Notes: a model not told the origin generated them from the letters alone. A stretch of DNA of 64,000 nt from Vibrio galatheae (GCF_000967545.1 NZ_JXXV01000025.1:62001-126000), one strand, 5' to 3'; counted from the first letter of the stretch, positions 1 to 9,715 are shown. Made by a program: numbers and translations.

Positions 1-750
1 GAAGATATCGAACTCAATATTACGGTTGCTCGCTCTTTACTAGAGAGTATGGGGCATGAAGTTTCTGTCGCCATGACGGGGGCAGATGCAATGGAAATGT
101 TTGATCCAGAAATCTACGATTTGGTGTTCTTAGATATTCAATTGCCCGATATGACTGGCTTTGACGTCGCACAGTACTTTAGACGGACCTACTCAGATTT
201 ACCACCTCTGGTTGCGCTTACTGCCAACGTGTTGAAAAACAAACAAGAGTACTTAGATAACGGTATGGATGACGCGATCAGTAAGCCTTTATCTGTGACG
301 GCGGTGCAGGATGTACTGGCTAAGTTCACCCAACCGAAAACGCTACAAGAGACTCGCGCAGTTCCAACGCCGGAACCTGTTGCAGAAGGTGGGGAAATAT
401 ACGCTCGCTTGCTCGATCTCGATATGCTCGAGTCGTATATTGGCATCGTTGGTCCCAAGCCTGTGCTTGACAGCATCACCATGTTTGAAGAGATGATGCC
501 TGATTATCTGCAAGTACTCGATTCAAATATGACCGCGAAACATCAAGAAGGCATTGTCTCTGAAGCGCATAAGATTAAGGGCGCAGCAGGCTCTATCGGA
601 CTAAAGCACATTCAGAGTGTTGCTCAGAAGGCTCAGTCGCCAGATTTACCAGCTTGGTGGGAAAATATTGATGATTGGGTTGAAGAAATGAAGAATGAAT
701 ATAAAAATGATATTCAAATACTTAAAGAATGGTTAGGACAACAGTCGTAA
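1..750 (+). CDS. arcB: Aerobic respiration control sensor kinase ArcB, C-terminal part (5' truncated by window)
   Basis: The open frame runs from base 1 without a start, so only the last 249 residues are present. They hold a receiver domain followed by a histidine phosphotransfer (HPt) domain. The receiver has the phospho-acceptor Asp in LVFLDIQLPDMTG (fragment residue 45), the conserved Thr of ALTAN and the Lys of ISKPL. The HPt domain has the phospho-His in AHKIKGAAGS (fragment residue 190, codon at 568). In the known family, ArcB senses quinone redox state in the inner membrane and phosphorylates ArcA through a His-Asp-His relay. The sensor, PAS and kinase domains lie upstream of the window. 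The order of domains and the motif GHEVSVAMTG distinguish it from other hybrid kinases. Confidence 0.95.
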   Translation, partial: EDIELNITVARSLLESMGHEVSVAMTGADAMEMFDPEIYDLVFLDIQLPDMTGFDVAQYFRRTYSDLPPLVALTANVLKNKQEYLDNGMDDAISKPLSVTAVQDVLAKFTQPKTLQETRAVPTPEPVAEGGEIYARLLDLDMLESYIGIVGPKPVLDSITMFEEMMPDYLQVLDSNMTAKHQEGIVSEAHKIKGAAGSIGLKHIQSVAQKAQSPDLPAWWENIDDWVEEMKNEYKNDIQILKEWLGQQS

Positions 751-766
751 CGTCAGAGGTGATAAA

Positions 767-1213
767 ATGAAAAAACTGGCATTGGTCGCTCTCGGAGTCT
801 CATTGTTGGCTGGGTGTGTGAATGACGTCATTGATTGGCAGCAAAACAACCAAACTATCATCTCACAGACAAGCGTGACGTTAAAAAGCAATCTTTGGCT
901 CAACAAAATGCCATCGATAGGGGAAGGGCAGGATAATACGCTACACGGCTCATTGTACTTAGAGTCAAACACCATGTTGCCTGCAGAACTGGATGTAAAA
1001 AGCCTGTCTATCGCTCAAGGTGGAGAAACTTGGTAGATAGAGGGTGATGCGCTTGAGCTTCGTACTCATAACCAAAATCAGTGGGAAGTCGCTTTCGAAT
1101 GGCAAGTACCGGTTGATGTTGAAAAGCCAGTTGATATTGCGTTGATGCTCAGTGACCAAGGCAAGGTTGAGTGGTTAGTTGAGAAGCGTATTCAGATTGA
1201 TACGGTGTATTAA
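767..1213 (+). pseudogene. Small lipoprotein gene interrupted by in-frame TAG
   Basis: The frame opens with a lipoprotein signal (MKKLALVALGVSLLAGC, lipobox LAGC with Cys17) and reads for 89 residues to a TAG at 1034-1036. The same frame then continues without another stop for 58 more codons, to TAA at 1211-1213. The downstream part reads like normal protein (for example ALELRTHNQNQWEVAFEW), so one nonsense codon probably split a 148-codon gene. A ribosome binding site (GAGGTG) precedes the start, 17 bases after arcB ends, which suggests co-transcription with arcB. I do not recognise the family; from the signal it would be an outer-membrane or periplasmic lipoprotein. Either the gene is decayed, the short form is functional, or the base is a sequencing error. 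Confidence 0.7.
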
Positions 1214-1233
1214 TCATTTCCTTGCATAATTAA

Positions 1234-1264
1234 AAAAGGCTTACTCCATTGGGGTAAGCCTTTT
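1234..1264. terminator. Bidirectional terminator between the lipoprotein gene and tolC
   Basis: An inverted repeat (AAAGGCTTAC ... GTAAGCCTTT) with a short loop has A-runs on one side and T-runs on the other. It can therefore end both the arcB-side transcript and the convergent tolC transcript. Confidence 0.85.
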
Positions 1265-1282
1265 GCTTTTTAGGTCAAGTGG

Positions 1283-2611
1283 TTAGTTACTTGCCGCTTT
1301 AAGACCTGCGTTAATATCTAACACATCTTGCTCACTTAGCGTACCGACGGCTTGGCGTAGCTGAAGTACGCTAAGAATGTAGTCGTAACGAGCATTCGAT
1401 AGGTTCTTGTTCGCATCGTAGAGGCGACGTGTTGAGTCTAGAACATCAACAATAGTACGTGTACCAACATCGAAGCCTGCTTCGGTTGCTTCTAGTGCAG
1501 ATTGTGCCGATACAACGGTTTGCTCATAGGCACGCAGAGCACCAATCGAGGCACTGATATTGTTGTTAAACGCACGTACATCTTTAACCACACTACGGTA
1601 AGTTGCTTCAAGATCTTGGCTTGCAGCAACATAGTTAAATTCTGCTTGTTTGGTTAGTGAGGTTGTCGCGCCACCTGTGTAAAGAGGAACGGCAAGGTTT
1701 ACCCCAATATTGAAATCGTCCGTTTGTGGGTCAGTCGATGTTGCGTTTGATACATCACTGTAGCTGTATCCAGCATCTAAGCTAAGTTTTGGAAGATGGC
1801 CTGAGCTCGCTTTTGAGATGTTGTCTTTAGCTATGTCTTGCGAGATTCGAGCAGACAGTAGGCTTAAGTTCTTTTGCTGTGCTTCTGAAACAAGTGCGTC
1901 AATGGCGGCCGCGGTTTTCTGTGCAGAGAAACGGTCAGTATCAAGAACGTCCAAGTTTGAGTGCTCTTGACCAGTGATTTCACGTAGACCTTCGTAGCTG
2001 TTTACTAGGCTGTTTTGTGCCAACACTTCATCTGCTAATACTGAGTCATATTGAGCTTGAGCATCATGCACGTCGGTAATTGCAGATAGACCAACTTCAA
2101 AGCGCTGTTTGGTTTGCTCTAATTGACGACCAACCGCCGCTTTTTCAGCTTGGACGAACTCTAAGTTGTCTTGAGCGCGGAGTACGTCAAAGTAGGCCGT
2201 TGAAACACGAAGAATCAGCGCTTGTTGAGCTGCGGCATAAGAGGCGTCACTCTGGCGAGCGGTCTTCTCTGCCGTATCAAGAGTGATCCAACTGCTGCGG
2301 TCATATAATGCTTGAGAAAATGTTACACCTGCAGAAAGCGCTTCAGTATCATTGTCTAGATCGGTTGTGTTCTGTAATTCTGTATCACCACGGGTAATGT
2401 TGTAGCCAGCAGTTAAATTGATTTGTGGCAAGAGGGCGGCGCGGCTTGAAGTAACGGCTTCAAAAGCAGCGTCACGTTGTGCTGCGGTACTTAGCAACGT
2501 TGGATCATTTTCTTTTGCCTGATTGTATATGTCCGTCAGAGTGTCAGCGAAAGCGTTTGTGCTTAGGCTGCCGAGTGCTGCACTGATAAATAGTGGAAGC
2601 AGTTTCTTCAT
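1283..2611 (-). CDS. tolC: Outer membrane efflux channel TolC
   Basis: The product has 442 residues. The start at 2611 is chosen because it gives a clean Sec signal peptide (MKKLLPLFISAALGSLSTNAFA); a longer frame to 2629 adds six residues with no signal logic. The two halves show the internally repeated long-helix pattern of the outer membrane efflux protein family, with conserved segments such as TYRSVVKDVRAFNNNI and GTRTIVDVLDSTRRLYDA near the C-terminus. TolC trimers form the outer-membrane exit duct for RND, ABC and MFS exporters and for type I secretion. It is divergent from nudF. A palindromic AACTTTGCAAAGTT lies upstream at 2686-2699, and a similar site precedes degQ. Confidence 0.95.
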   Translation of the reverse strand: MKKLLPLFISAALGSLSTNAFADTLTDIYNQAKENDPTLLSTAAQRDAAFEAVTSSRAALLPQINLTAGYNITRGDTELQNTTDLDNDTEALSAGVTFSQALYDRSSWITLDTAEKTARQSDASYAAAQQALILRVSTAYFDVLRAQDNLEFVQAEKAAVGRQLEQTKQRFEVGLSAITDVHDAQAQYDSVLADEVLAQNSLVNSYEGLREITGQEHSNLDVLDTDRFSAQKTAAAIDALVSEAQQKNLSLLSARISQDIAKDNISKASSGHLPKLSLDAGYSYSDVSNATSTDPQTDDFNIGVNLAVPLYTGGATTSLTKQAEFNYVAASQDLEATYRSVVKDVRAFNNNISASIGALRAYEQTVVSAQSALEATEAGFDVGTRTIVDVLDSTRRLYDANKNLSNARYDYILSVLQLRQAVGTLSEQDVLDINAGLKAASN

Positions 2612-2678
2612 AGTTCCTATTCCTGCCAAATGCGAAAGATATTTGTCTTCAAGAGTTTAACTTAAATGGTGTCGATTC

Positions 2679-2700
2679 ACTCAAAAACTTTGCAAAGTTT
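2679..2700 (-). promoter_or_regulatory. Palindromic motif upstream of tolC, shared with degQ
   Basis: The plus strand carries ACTCAAAAA followed by the perfect palindrome AACTTTGCAAAGTT (2686-2699), about 75-90 bases upstream of the tolC start. Nearly the same sequence, with one inserted base, precedes degQ at 12409-12430. A regulator site or promoter element is inferred; no binding factor is identified. Confidence 0.4.
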
Positions 2701-2843
2701 TACACCTAACTATACATGTGTGCAATAAAAATAATTCATCAATTTAAATTAAATTATAAAAATTATATAAAAAGTTGAGCCATATCCTTGGAAGTTAAGC
2801 TTTTGTCTGCGTACACTATAAGATTCACTCACAGAGGTGCCAA

Positions 2844-3473
2844 ATGCAACAGTCTAACCATCAACATCAGTCGTTTACCCCTAAAGATGTGGAAATAATC
2901 TCAAAAGAAACACTGTTTAACGGTTTTTTTAAGATGATTAAATACCGTTTTAAACATAAATTGTTTGCTGGCGGATGGAGTGAACCGATTGAACGGGAAA
3001 TGTTTGAACGTGGGCATGCTGCCGCGATGTTACCGTACGATCCCGAGAGCGATCAGGTGGTTATCATTGAGCAAATCCGTGTTGGTGCACTCGAACATCA
3101 CAGCCCATGGCAGTTAGAAATTATCGCTGGCATGATTGGTGAGGGAGAAAGTGCGCAAGAGGTTGTAAGGCGCGAAGCGGTAGAAGAAGCGGGAATTCGT
3201 ATTGGTGAGCTTGAAAAAGTGACTTCTTATTACCCTTCTTCGGGAGGCTGCTCTGAGCTGTTGGACGTTTATGTGGGTCAGGTTGATGCGAGTACAGCGT
3301 TTGGCATTCATGGTTTAGACTATGAAGGGGAAGATATTCAAGTTCATGTTCTTTCCCGCCAGCAGGCATATCAATGGGTAACAGAAGGAAAGTTTGAAAA
3401 TGGTGCGTCTATCATTGCCTTGCAATGGCTAGAGCTCAACTATCAACGATTACAGCAACAATGGCACAAGTAG
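2844..3473 (+). CDS. nudF: ADP-ribose pyrophosphatase NudF
   Basis: The product is 209 residues, the same length as the E. coli enzyme. The Nudix box G-x5-E-x7-RE-x2-EE-x-G spans residues 96-118 (GMIGEGESAQEVVRREAVEE, then AGI), supplying the metal-binding glutamates. NudF hydrolyses ADP-ribose to AMP and ribose 5-phosphate in the cytosol. An upstream proline/glutamate segment (HHSPWQLEIIAG) is typical of the ADP-ribose subfamily. The gene is divergent from tolC. It is the first gene of a tight group with a DUF1249 gene, cpdA and yqiA, the same arrangement as around E. coli nudF-yqiB-cpdA-yqiA-parE. Confidence 0.95.
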   Translation: MQQSNHQHQSFTPKDVEIISKETLFNGFFKMIKYRFKHKLFAGGWSEPIEREMFERGHAAAMLPYDPESDQVVIIEQIRVGALEHHSPWQLEIIAGMIGEGESAQEVVRREAVEEAGIRIGELEKVTSYYPSSGGCSELLDVYVGQVDASTAFGIHGLDYEGEDIQVHVLSRQQAYQWVTEGKFENGASIIALQWLELNYQRLQQQWHK

Positions 3474-3901
3474 CAATTAAGAAACCGTATCATGTTGATC
3501 TTGCAGATTTGATGCGGACATACGAAACTAATTACGCCAAGCTCAACGCTCTGTTACCTAATCAACCGAGCGTAGGAGAGGTTCGCTGCTACCAAGCCGC
3601 CTACTTGACTTATCAAGTTCAAGTGGTAGAAGTCACAAAGTACACAACTTTGGTCGATATCTGTCAAAGCGATGACGTTCCAGTGTTTCCATTACCAACA
3701 ATGTCTGTCAGGCTCTACCACGATGCTCGCGTAGCAGAGGTGACAAGTTGTGAGCATCTCAAACGTGTCGATGCCCGATATGATTACCCAAATGATAAGA
3801 TGCTTCAACAGGATGAGAAGGTTCAACTCAACCGCTTTTTAGGTGACTGGCTCTCGTTTTGTTTAAAGCTCGGTATTAGCCGTACACCATTGAATATTTA
3901 G
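3461..3901 (+). CDS. yqiB: DUF1249 family protein (YqiB-like)
   Basis: The product is 146 residues from the ATG at 3461, which overlaps the end of nudF by 13 bases and suggests coupled translation. An upstream ATG at 3425 in the same frame would overlap nudF by 49 bases and add 12 residues that do not fit the family. The pattern VDLADLMRTYETNYAKLNALLP, followed by Y-rich strands (YTTLVDI) and the C-terminal FLGDWLSFCLK, matches E. coli YqiB. The biochemical function is unknown; the family is conserved next to cpdA in gammaproteobacteria. Confidence 0.88.
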   Translation: MAQVAIKKPYHVDLADLMRTYETNYAKLNALLPNQPSVGEVRCYQAAYLTYQVQVVEVTKYTTLVDICQSDDVPVFPLPTMSVRLYHDARVAEVTSCEHLKRVDARYDYPNDKMLQQDEKVQLNRFLGDWLSFCLKLGISRTPLNI

Positions 3902-3911
3902 GTTTTTAGTT

Positions 3912-4733
3912 TTGAAAGTAACGTCAAGTTCATCAGATAGCGACAGTATTAAGCTACTCCAGATTACTGACACTCATTTGTTTGAGCCTGCTGATGGCAG
4001 CCTGCTTAGTGTCAATACATTAGACAGCTTTAACGCAGTCGTTGAAGCGATCTTAGAAGATAATCGATGTTTTGATGCGATTATCTCGACGGGAGATATT
4101 TCTCAAGATCATACCGCGGTCTCTTACCAACGCTTTGAACAAGGCATTGCACCACTTGAGAAAACCTGTTTTTGGTTGCCCGGTAATCACGACTTTAAAC
4201 CCAGTATGACCTCAGTCTTGCCTTCAGAACAAATTAAGCAGCTGCAACATGTACTGTTGGGAGAGTCGTGGCAAATGGTCATGCTCGACTCGCAAATTGT
4301 CGGTGTACCTCATGGCCGTCTGAGCGACTATCAGCTATCTCTGCTTGAAGAAAAATTGCTTGAGTACCCAGAGAGACACACTCTGGTTTTACTTCACCAT
4401 CACCCACTTTTAGTCGGTAGTCGTTGGCTAGACCAGCATACGCTGAAAGATGCGCATCACTTTTGGCAAGTGGTCGAAAAGCACCAAAATGTCAAAGCGG
4501 TTGTTTGTGGCCACGTTCATCAAGATATGAACGTGCTTCATAACGGGGTTCGAGTTATGTCGACACCTTCAACATGTGTGCAGTTTAAACCTAATAGTGA
4601 CGATTTTGCTCTTGATACGCTTTCTCCCGGTTGGCGTGAGCTAGAGCTGCACAGTGATGGCCGGCTTACGACACAAGTTAAACGTCTCGCTAAGGGCTGT
4701 TTCCAGCCTGACTTTAGTTCTGCGGGCTATTAA
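3912..4733 (+). CDS. cpdA: 3',5'-cyclic-AMP phosphodiesterase CpdA
   Basis: The product has 273 residues and begins at a TTG codon. It is a class III metallophosphoesterase with the dinuclear-metal signatures in order: D20-T-H22 (ITDTHLF), GD at 61-62 (STGDISQD), GNHD at 91-94 (LPGNHD), HHHP near 162-165 and GHVH at 200-203. In E. coli this enzyme hydrolyses cAMP to AMP and so lowers CRP activity. The TTG start lies ten bases after the DUF1249 stop; the N-terminal MKVTSSSSDSDS stretch is variable in the family. It sits in the nudF-yqiA group. Confidence 0.93.
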   Translation: MKVTSSSSDSDSIKLLQITDTHLFEPADGSLLSVNTLDSFNAVVEAILEDNRCFDAIISTGDISQDHTAVSYQRFEQGIAPLEKTCFWLPGNHDFKPSMTSVLPSEQIKQLQHVLLGESWQMVMLDSQIVGVPHGRLSDYQLSLLEEKLLEYPERHTLVLLHHHPLLVGSRWLDQHTLKDAHHFWQVVEKHQNVKAVVCGHVHQDMNVLHNGVRVMSTPSTCVQFKPNSDDFALDTLSPGWRELELHSDGRLTTQVKRLAKGCFQPDFSSAGY

Positions 4734-4742
4734 GGGAACACG

Positions 4743-5324
4743 ATGAAACCATCACTTTTACTTTATATTCATGGCTTTAACAGCTCGCCGTTATCGCACA
4801 AAGCGAATGTGATGCAGAGTTACTGTCAGTCTCAACGCCCTGATATTAAACTCGTGATCCCTCGTCTACCTTGTTTTCCACAACAAGCGGCACAGCACTT
4901 GTTAGATCTAGTGAATCAATATAAAGATGATTTTTACATTGGTTTAGTTGGCAGTTCACTAGGTGGCTATTTGTCTATGTGGCTTAATGCGCAATTTGGT
5001 TTTAAAGCGGTTGTAATTAATCCTGCGATTAAACCTTATGAGCTACTGGCGGATTTCTTAGGAGAACAAGAAAACCCCTACACTAAGGAACGCTATCTGC
5101 TTGAGGCGAAACATATTGAAGAGTTAAAAGCCTTAGATACACCAAGCATCAATAATCCAAGCGATTTCTGGTTACTGCAACAAACTGGCGATGAAGTGTT
5201 GGACTATAAGCAAGCGGTGGATCATCTTCGCGGGGCAAAACAGAACGTCGAGCAGGGCGGCGATCATAGTTTTGTCGATTTCGAACGCTATCCTGCTCAA
5301 ATCATAGATTTCTTACAACTCTGA
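4743..5324 (+). CDS. yqiA: Esterase YqiA
   Basis: The product is 193 residues, equal to E. coli YqiA. It has an alpha/beta-hydrolase fold with the oxyanion region LLYIHGFNSS near the N-terminus and the nucleophile elbow G70-S-S72-L-G (GSSLGGYLS). The likely acidic residue is in TGDEVLDY and the catalytic His in GGDHSFVDFE. The family shows esterase activity on short acyl chains; the natural substrate is not known. It lies 9 bases after cpdA and upstream of parE, as in E. coli. Confidence 0.92.
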   Translation: MKPSLLLYIHGFNSSPLSHKANVMQSYCQSQRPDIKLVIPRLPCFPQQAAQHLLDLVNQYKDDFYIGLVGSSLGGYLSMWLNAQFGFKAVVINPAIKPYELLADFLGEQENPYTKERYLLEAKHIEELKALDTPSINNPSDFWLLQQTGDEVLDYKQAVDHLRGAKQNVEQGGDHSFVDFERYPAQIIDFLQL

Positions 5325-5374
5325 CCTTCATTGAGGGAGGAGTCATAATTTTGCTTGTTACTTCGCTATCTCTC

Positions 5375-5403
5375 TTGACATAATTGGGTCTGTTCCAGAC
5401 TAT
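5375..5403 (+). promoter_or_regulatory. Candidate promoter for parE-parC
   Basis: TTGACA at 5375-5380 is followed, after 17 bases, by GACTAT at 5398-5403. This lies in the 224-base gap between yqiA and parE. The -35 is consensus and the -10 is weak. Confidence 0.45.
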
Positions 5404-5548
5404 GTCTCACCAGTACTTGTGTGGGTTTGACGCAATGTGAACGTTGTCTCCAGCTTGATTGCTCGCAGTCATGGCTGCATTTGTGAGCCAACGTCTTTAT
5501 CTCATCCAACAAGTAACCTTTTCATTCTTTATAACGATATTCCGTATT

Positions 5549-7429
5549 ATGACTGAACAATATAATGCTGGAGCCATTGAGGTTCTTAATGGTTTGGAGC
5601 CAGTACGTCGCCGACCAGGGATGTATACGGATACGGCGCGCCCAAACCATTTGGGCCAAGAAGTCATCGATAACAGCGTCGATGAAGCGCTTGCCGGACA
5701 TGCTTCAAAGGTTCAAGTAATTCTCCATGCCGACCAGTCACTCGAAGTGATCGATGACGGCCGTGGTATGCCTGTTGATATTCACCCAGAAGAGAAAGTC
5801 TCGGGTGTTGAACTTATCCTGTGTAAACTGCATGCCGGTGGTAAGTTCTCGAATAAAAACTATCAATTTTCAGGTGGCCTACACGGGGTAGGTATCTCGG
5901 TAGTTAACGCTTTATCTAAGCGCGTTGAAGTGACCGTTCGCCGGGATGGCCAAGTGTACGAAATTGCATTTGAACATGGCGACAAGGTTTCTGATTTGAC
6001 CGTGACAGGCACCTGTGGCCGTCGCAATAAAGGCACGAGCGTTCACTTCTGGCCAGAAGCTAAGTATTTTGACTCGGCGAATTTTTCTGTCACGCGTTTG
6101 GTGAATAACTTACGCGCCAAAGCCGTTCTTTGCCCAGGACTCGAAATCACCTTCAGCGACAAAGTTAACGGCAACGAGTACCAGTGGCGATATGAAGATG
6201 GCCTCAAAGACTACCTTGCAGAAGGGGTAAAAGGCTATACAGTTTTACCTGAAGAACCTTTCACTGGCGAGTTTTCCGCTGAAACAGAAGCGGCCAACTG
6301 GGCGGTGATTTGGCAGCCAGAAGGCGGTGATATGATCACCGAAAGCTACGTCAACCTGATCCCGACAGCCCAAGGTGGTACGCATGTTAACGGCCTACGC
6401 CAAGGTTTATTGGATGCGATGCGTGAGTTCTGTGAGTTCCGTAACTTGCTACCACGCGGAGTAAAACTCACTGGCGATGATGTTTTCGACCGCTGTTCCT
6501 ACGTGTTGTCAGTCAAGATGCAAGATCCACAGTTTGCCGGTCAAACCAAAGAGCGTTTGTCTTCTCGTCAAACCGCAGCCTTCGTTTCTGGGGTAGTTAA
6601 AGATGTGTTCAGTTTGTGGCTCAATGAGAAGCCACAACTAGCCGAGCAGCTAGCTGAAGTGTGCATTGCCAACGCTCATCGCCGTATGCGTGCGAGCAAA
6701 AAGGTGGTGCGTAAGAAGGTCGCTTCTGGCCCGGCACTGCCAGGCAAGCTAACCGACTGCTCGGTACAAGATTTAAATCGTACCGAAATCTTCTTCGTCG
6801 AGGGTGACTCGGCGGGCGGCTCGGCAAAGCAAGCTCGCGACCGTGAATTCCAAGCGGTTATGCCGCTACGTGGTAAAATTCTTAATACTTGGGAAGTCTC
6901 TCCTGATCAAGTCTTAGCTTCGCAAGAGGTGCATGATATCTCGGTTGCACTCGGTATTGACCCAGACACAGATAATCTTGATGGTTTGCGCTACGGTAAG
7001 ATCTGTATCCTTGCCGATGCGGACTCGGATGGTCTGCACATTGCGACTCTGTTATGCGCGCTATTCACGCGCCACTTCCGCGCCTTAGTTGAAGCGGGGC
7101 ACATCTATGTTGCTATGCCGCCACTGTATCGTATCGACTGCGGTAAAGAAGTTTTCTATGCCTTAGATGATGATGAAAAAGAAGGCATTCTAGAGCGTCT
7201 GTCTAAGAAAAAAGCCAAAATCAACGTGCAGCGATTCAAAGGTCTGGGTGAGATGAACCCACTCCAGTTGCGCGAAACGACAATGGATCCCAATACTCGT
7301 CGTTTAGTGCAATTGACCATCGATGATGATCAAGCAACGATGGAAATGATGGATATGCTGCTTGGTAAAAAGCGGGCAGATGATCGCCGCTCATGGCTAC
7401 AGAACTACGGCGATATGGCAGAGGTTTAA
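5549..7429 (+). CDS. parE: DNA topoisomerase IV subunit B (ParE)
   Basis: The product has 626 residues from the ATG at 5549 (MTEQYNAGAIEVLNGLEPVR). The open frame extends 30 codons further up, but that part has no family similarity. GHKL ATPase motifs are visible: DNSVDEA, the DDGRGMPVD Mg/ATP motif and GLHGVGISVVNAL. They are followed by the transducer segment with GGTHVNGLR and the TOPRIM domain with EGDSAGG and DADSDG. With ParC it forms the A2B2 enzyme that decatenates daughter chromosomes using ATP. Only 3 bases separate it from parC, so the pair is an operon. Confidence 0.97.
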   Translation: MTEQYNAGAIEVLNGLEPVRRRPGMYTDTARPNHLGQEVIDNSVDEALAGHASKVQVILHADQSLEVIDDGRGMPVDIHPEEKVSGVELILCKLHAGGKFSNKNYQFSGGLHGVGISVVNALSKRVEVTVRRDGQVYEIAFEHGDKVSDLTVTGTCGRRNKGTSVHFWPEAKYFDSANFSVTRLVNNLRAKAVLCPGLEITFSDKVNGNEYQWRYEDGLKDYLAEGVKGYTVLPEEPFTGEFSAETEAANWAVIWQPEGGDMITESYVNLIPTAQGGTHVNGLRQGLLDAMREFCEFRNLLPRGVKLTGDDVFDRCSYVLSVKMQDPQFAGQTKERLSSRQTAAFVSGVVKDVFSLWLNEKPQLAEQLAEVCIANAHRRMRASKKVVRKKVASGPALPGKLTDCSVQDLNRTEIFFVEGDSAGGSAKQARDREFQAVMPLRGKILNTWEVSPDQVLASQEVHDISVALGIDPDTDNLDGLRYGKICILADADSDGLHIATLLCALFTRHFRALVEAGHIYVAMPPLYRIDCGKEVFYALDDDEKEGILERLSKKKAKINVQRFKGLGEMNPLQLRETTMDPNTRRLVQLTIDDDQATMEMMDMLLGKKRADDRRSWLQNYGDMAEV

Positions 7430-7432
7430 CGT

Positions 7433-9715
7433 ATGTCTACTGAAATAACTTATGATGGCGTTGAACAACTGCCAATGCGCAAGTTCACCGAAGACGCTTA
7501 TCTAAATTACTCAATGTACGTCATTATGGACCGCGCGCTGCCATATATTGGCGATGGCTTAAAGCCTGTTCAACGACGTATTATCTACGCAATGTCAGAG
7601 CTTGGTCTCTCGGCAGCAGCGAAGTACAAAAAATCAGCTCGTACCGTTGGTGACGTGTTAGGTAAATATCACCCACATGGTGATTCCGCATGTTACGAAG
7701 CTATGGTGTTGATGGCACAACCATTCTCTTACCGTTATCCATTAGTGGATGGTCAAGGTAACTGGGGTGCACCGGATGATCCTAAATCCTTTGCTGCGAT
7801 GCGTTATACCGAAGCAAAACTGTCAAAGTTTGCCGAAGTACTGCTAGGTGAATTGGGTCAGGGTACGGTCGAGTGGCAACCTAACTTTGACGGCACAATG
7901 AAAGAGCCGCAGATGTTACCTGCGCGTTTGCCACATATCCTACTCAATGGCGTAACCGGTATTGCTGTCGGTATGGCAACAGATATTCCCCCGCACAATG
8001 TACGTGAAGTGGCGGATGCGACGATTCATCTGATTGATAACCCGAGTGCGCAACTTAGTGACGTCATGAGCTTTGTTCAAGGGCCAGATTACCCGACCGA
8101 AGCTGAGATCATTTCACCACGAGCGGATCTAGAGAAAATTTACCGCACTGGCCGTGGTAGTATCAAAATGCGTGCGGTATGGCACAAAGAAGGCTCAGAG
8201 ATCGTGATTACCTCTCTGCCGCATCAAGTATCTGGCGCCAAGCTGCTTGAACAGATCGCCAACCAGATGAGAGCGAAAAAGCTACCTATGGTTGATGATC
8301 TCCGTGATGAGTCGGATCACGAGAATCCAACCCGTATTGTGGTTGTTCCGCGTTCAAACCGTGTCGATTGCGATCAGTTGATGAACCATCTGTTTGCTTC
8401 TACGGATCTTGAGAAAAACTTCCGTGTTAACCTCAACATGATTGGCTTGGATAACCGTCCTCAGGTCAAAGGCCTAGTACAAATCTTGTCGGAATGGATT
8501 GAGTTTCGCCGTTCGACGGTACGCCGTCGTCTTCAATATCGTCTAGACAAAGTATTAGCTAGGCTGCACATCTTAGAAGGTTTGTTGGTTGCTTATCTCA
8601 ACCTTGATGAAGTGATTGAAATCATTCGGACTGAAGACGATCCTAAAGCGGTTCTGATGGCGCGTTTTGGTATTACTGATATTCAAGCCGATGCGATTCT
8701 GGACACCAAACTTCGCCACCTAGCGAAGCTTGAAGAGATGAAGATCCGTGGTGAACAGGAAGAGTTAGAAAAAGAGCGCGAGAAACTAGAGCTGCTATTA
8801 GGCTCAGAGCGCCGTCTAAATACCCTACTCAAGAAAGAGATCAAAGCTGACGCCGAGAAATACGGTGATGATCGTCGTTCACCTATGGTTGAGCGTGAAG
8901 AAGCGAAAGCACTGACAGAGCGTGATCTTGTGCCTAGTGAGCCGATCACGGTTGTGTTGTCAGAGAAAGGCTGGATTCGTCATGCGAAAGGGCATGATGT
9001 TGATTCGGAAGGTTTGAACTACAAGTCTGGCGACAAGTATCTTGCTCACGCACGTGGTAAGAGCAATCAGCAAGCCGTCTTCTTGGGCACTGATGGCCGA
9101 AGTTACTCATTAGAGTCGCACTCATTACCATCAGCGCGTAGTCAGGGTGAGCCGATTACAGGACGTCTGAATATCAGTGCGGGCACCAGTATTCGTCACG
9201 TTGTTATGGGCGAAGAAGAGCAGTTGTGGTTGGTCGGTTCTGATGCAGGTTATGGCTTCGTATGTAAAGGCAGTGACTTACTTTCGAAAAACCGCAGCGG
9301 TAAAGCTTTGGTGAGTTTGCCGCAAAATTCAGAAGTTCTTTTGCCACAAACGGTGGGTAACCTAGATGCTGATGAAATCTTGGCGATCACTAACCAAGGG
9401 CGTATGTTGTTGTTCCCGATTAAAGACTTGCCACAGCTAGGTAAAGGTAAGGGCAATAAGATCATCAATATTCCAGCAGCTAAGGCGAAAGAGCGTGAAG
9501 AGTTAGTCTCTCATCTTATCGCTCTGCCTCAAGGAAGTGCGGTGACCTTATATGCAGGAAAACGCAAACTTGGCCTTAAACCAGCCGATTTAGACAACTT
9601 CCGTGGTGAGCGTGGACGCAGAGGTGCATTGTTGCCAAGAGGTCTACAACGAGTCACTCGGATTGAGGTAGAGTCCAACTCCACTCTTGAGCCAGATACC
9701 GACGTTTCTGAATAG
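7433..9715 (+). CDS. parC: DNA topoisomerase IV subunit A (ParC)
   Basis: The product is 760 residues. The winged-helix breakage-reunion core carries the catalytic Tyr125 in [11 protein letters not shown]. The quinolone-determining segment [11 protein letters not shown] has Ser85 and Glu89 in the sensitive, wild-type form. A long coiled-coil tower (residues about 430-490, rich in E, K and R) precedes the C-terminal beta-pinwheel domain. The enzyme cuts and religates duplex DNA to decatenate chromosomes and relax supercoils. Spacing to parE is 3 bases, and a strong hairpin terminator follows. The EVEQ-type GyrA C-box is not apparent, which supports ParC over GyrA. Confidence 0.97.
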   Translation: MSTEITYDGVEQLPMRKFTEDAYLNYSMYVIMDRALPYIGDGLKPVQRRIIYAMSELGLSAAAKYKKSARTVGDVLGKYHPHGDSACYEAMVLMAQPFSYRYPLVDGQGNWGAPDDPKSFAAMRYTEAKLSKFAEVLLGELGQGTVEWQPNFDGTMKEPQMLPARLPHILLNGVTGIAVGMATDIPPHNVREVADATIHLIDNPSAQLSDVMSFVQGPDYPTEAEIISPRADLEKIYRTGRGSIKMRAVWHKEGSEIVITSLPHQVSGAKLLEQIANQMRAKKLPMVDDLRDESDHENPTRIVVVPRSNRVDCDQLMNHLFASTDLEKNFRVNLNMIGLDNRPQVKGLVQILSEWIEFRRSTVRRRLQYRLDKVLARLHILEGLLVAYLNLDEVIEIIRTEDDPKAVLMARFGITDIQADAILDTKLRHLAKLEEMKIRGEQEELEKEREKLELLLGSERRLNTLLKKEIKADAEKYGDDRRSPMVEREEAKALTERDLVPSEPITVVLSEKGWIRHAKGHDVDSEGLNYKSGDKYLAHARGKSNQQAVFLGTDGRSYSLESHSLPSARSQGEPITGRLNISAGTSIRHVVMGEEEQLWLVGSDAGYGFVCKGSDLLSKNRSGKALVSLPQNSEVLLPQTVGNLDADEILAITNQGRMLLFPIKDLPQLGKGKGNKIINIPAAKAKEREELVSHLIALPQGSAVTLYAGKRKLGLKPADLDNFRGERGRRGALLPRGLQRVTRIEVESNSTLEPDTDVSE

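Noticed and set aside
7685-7700. Quinolone-resistance change in ParC
   Set aside because: Ser85 and Glu89 are in the sensitive, wild-type form.
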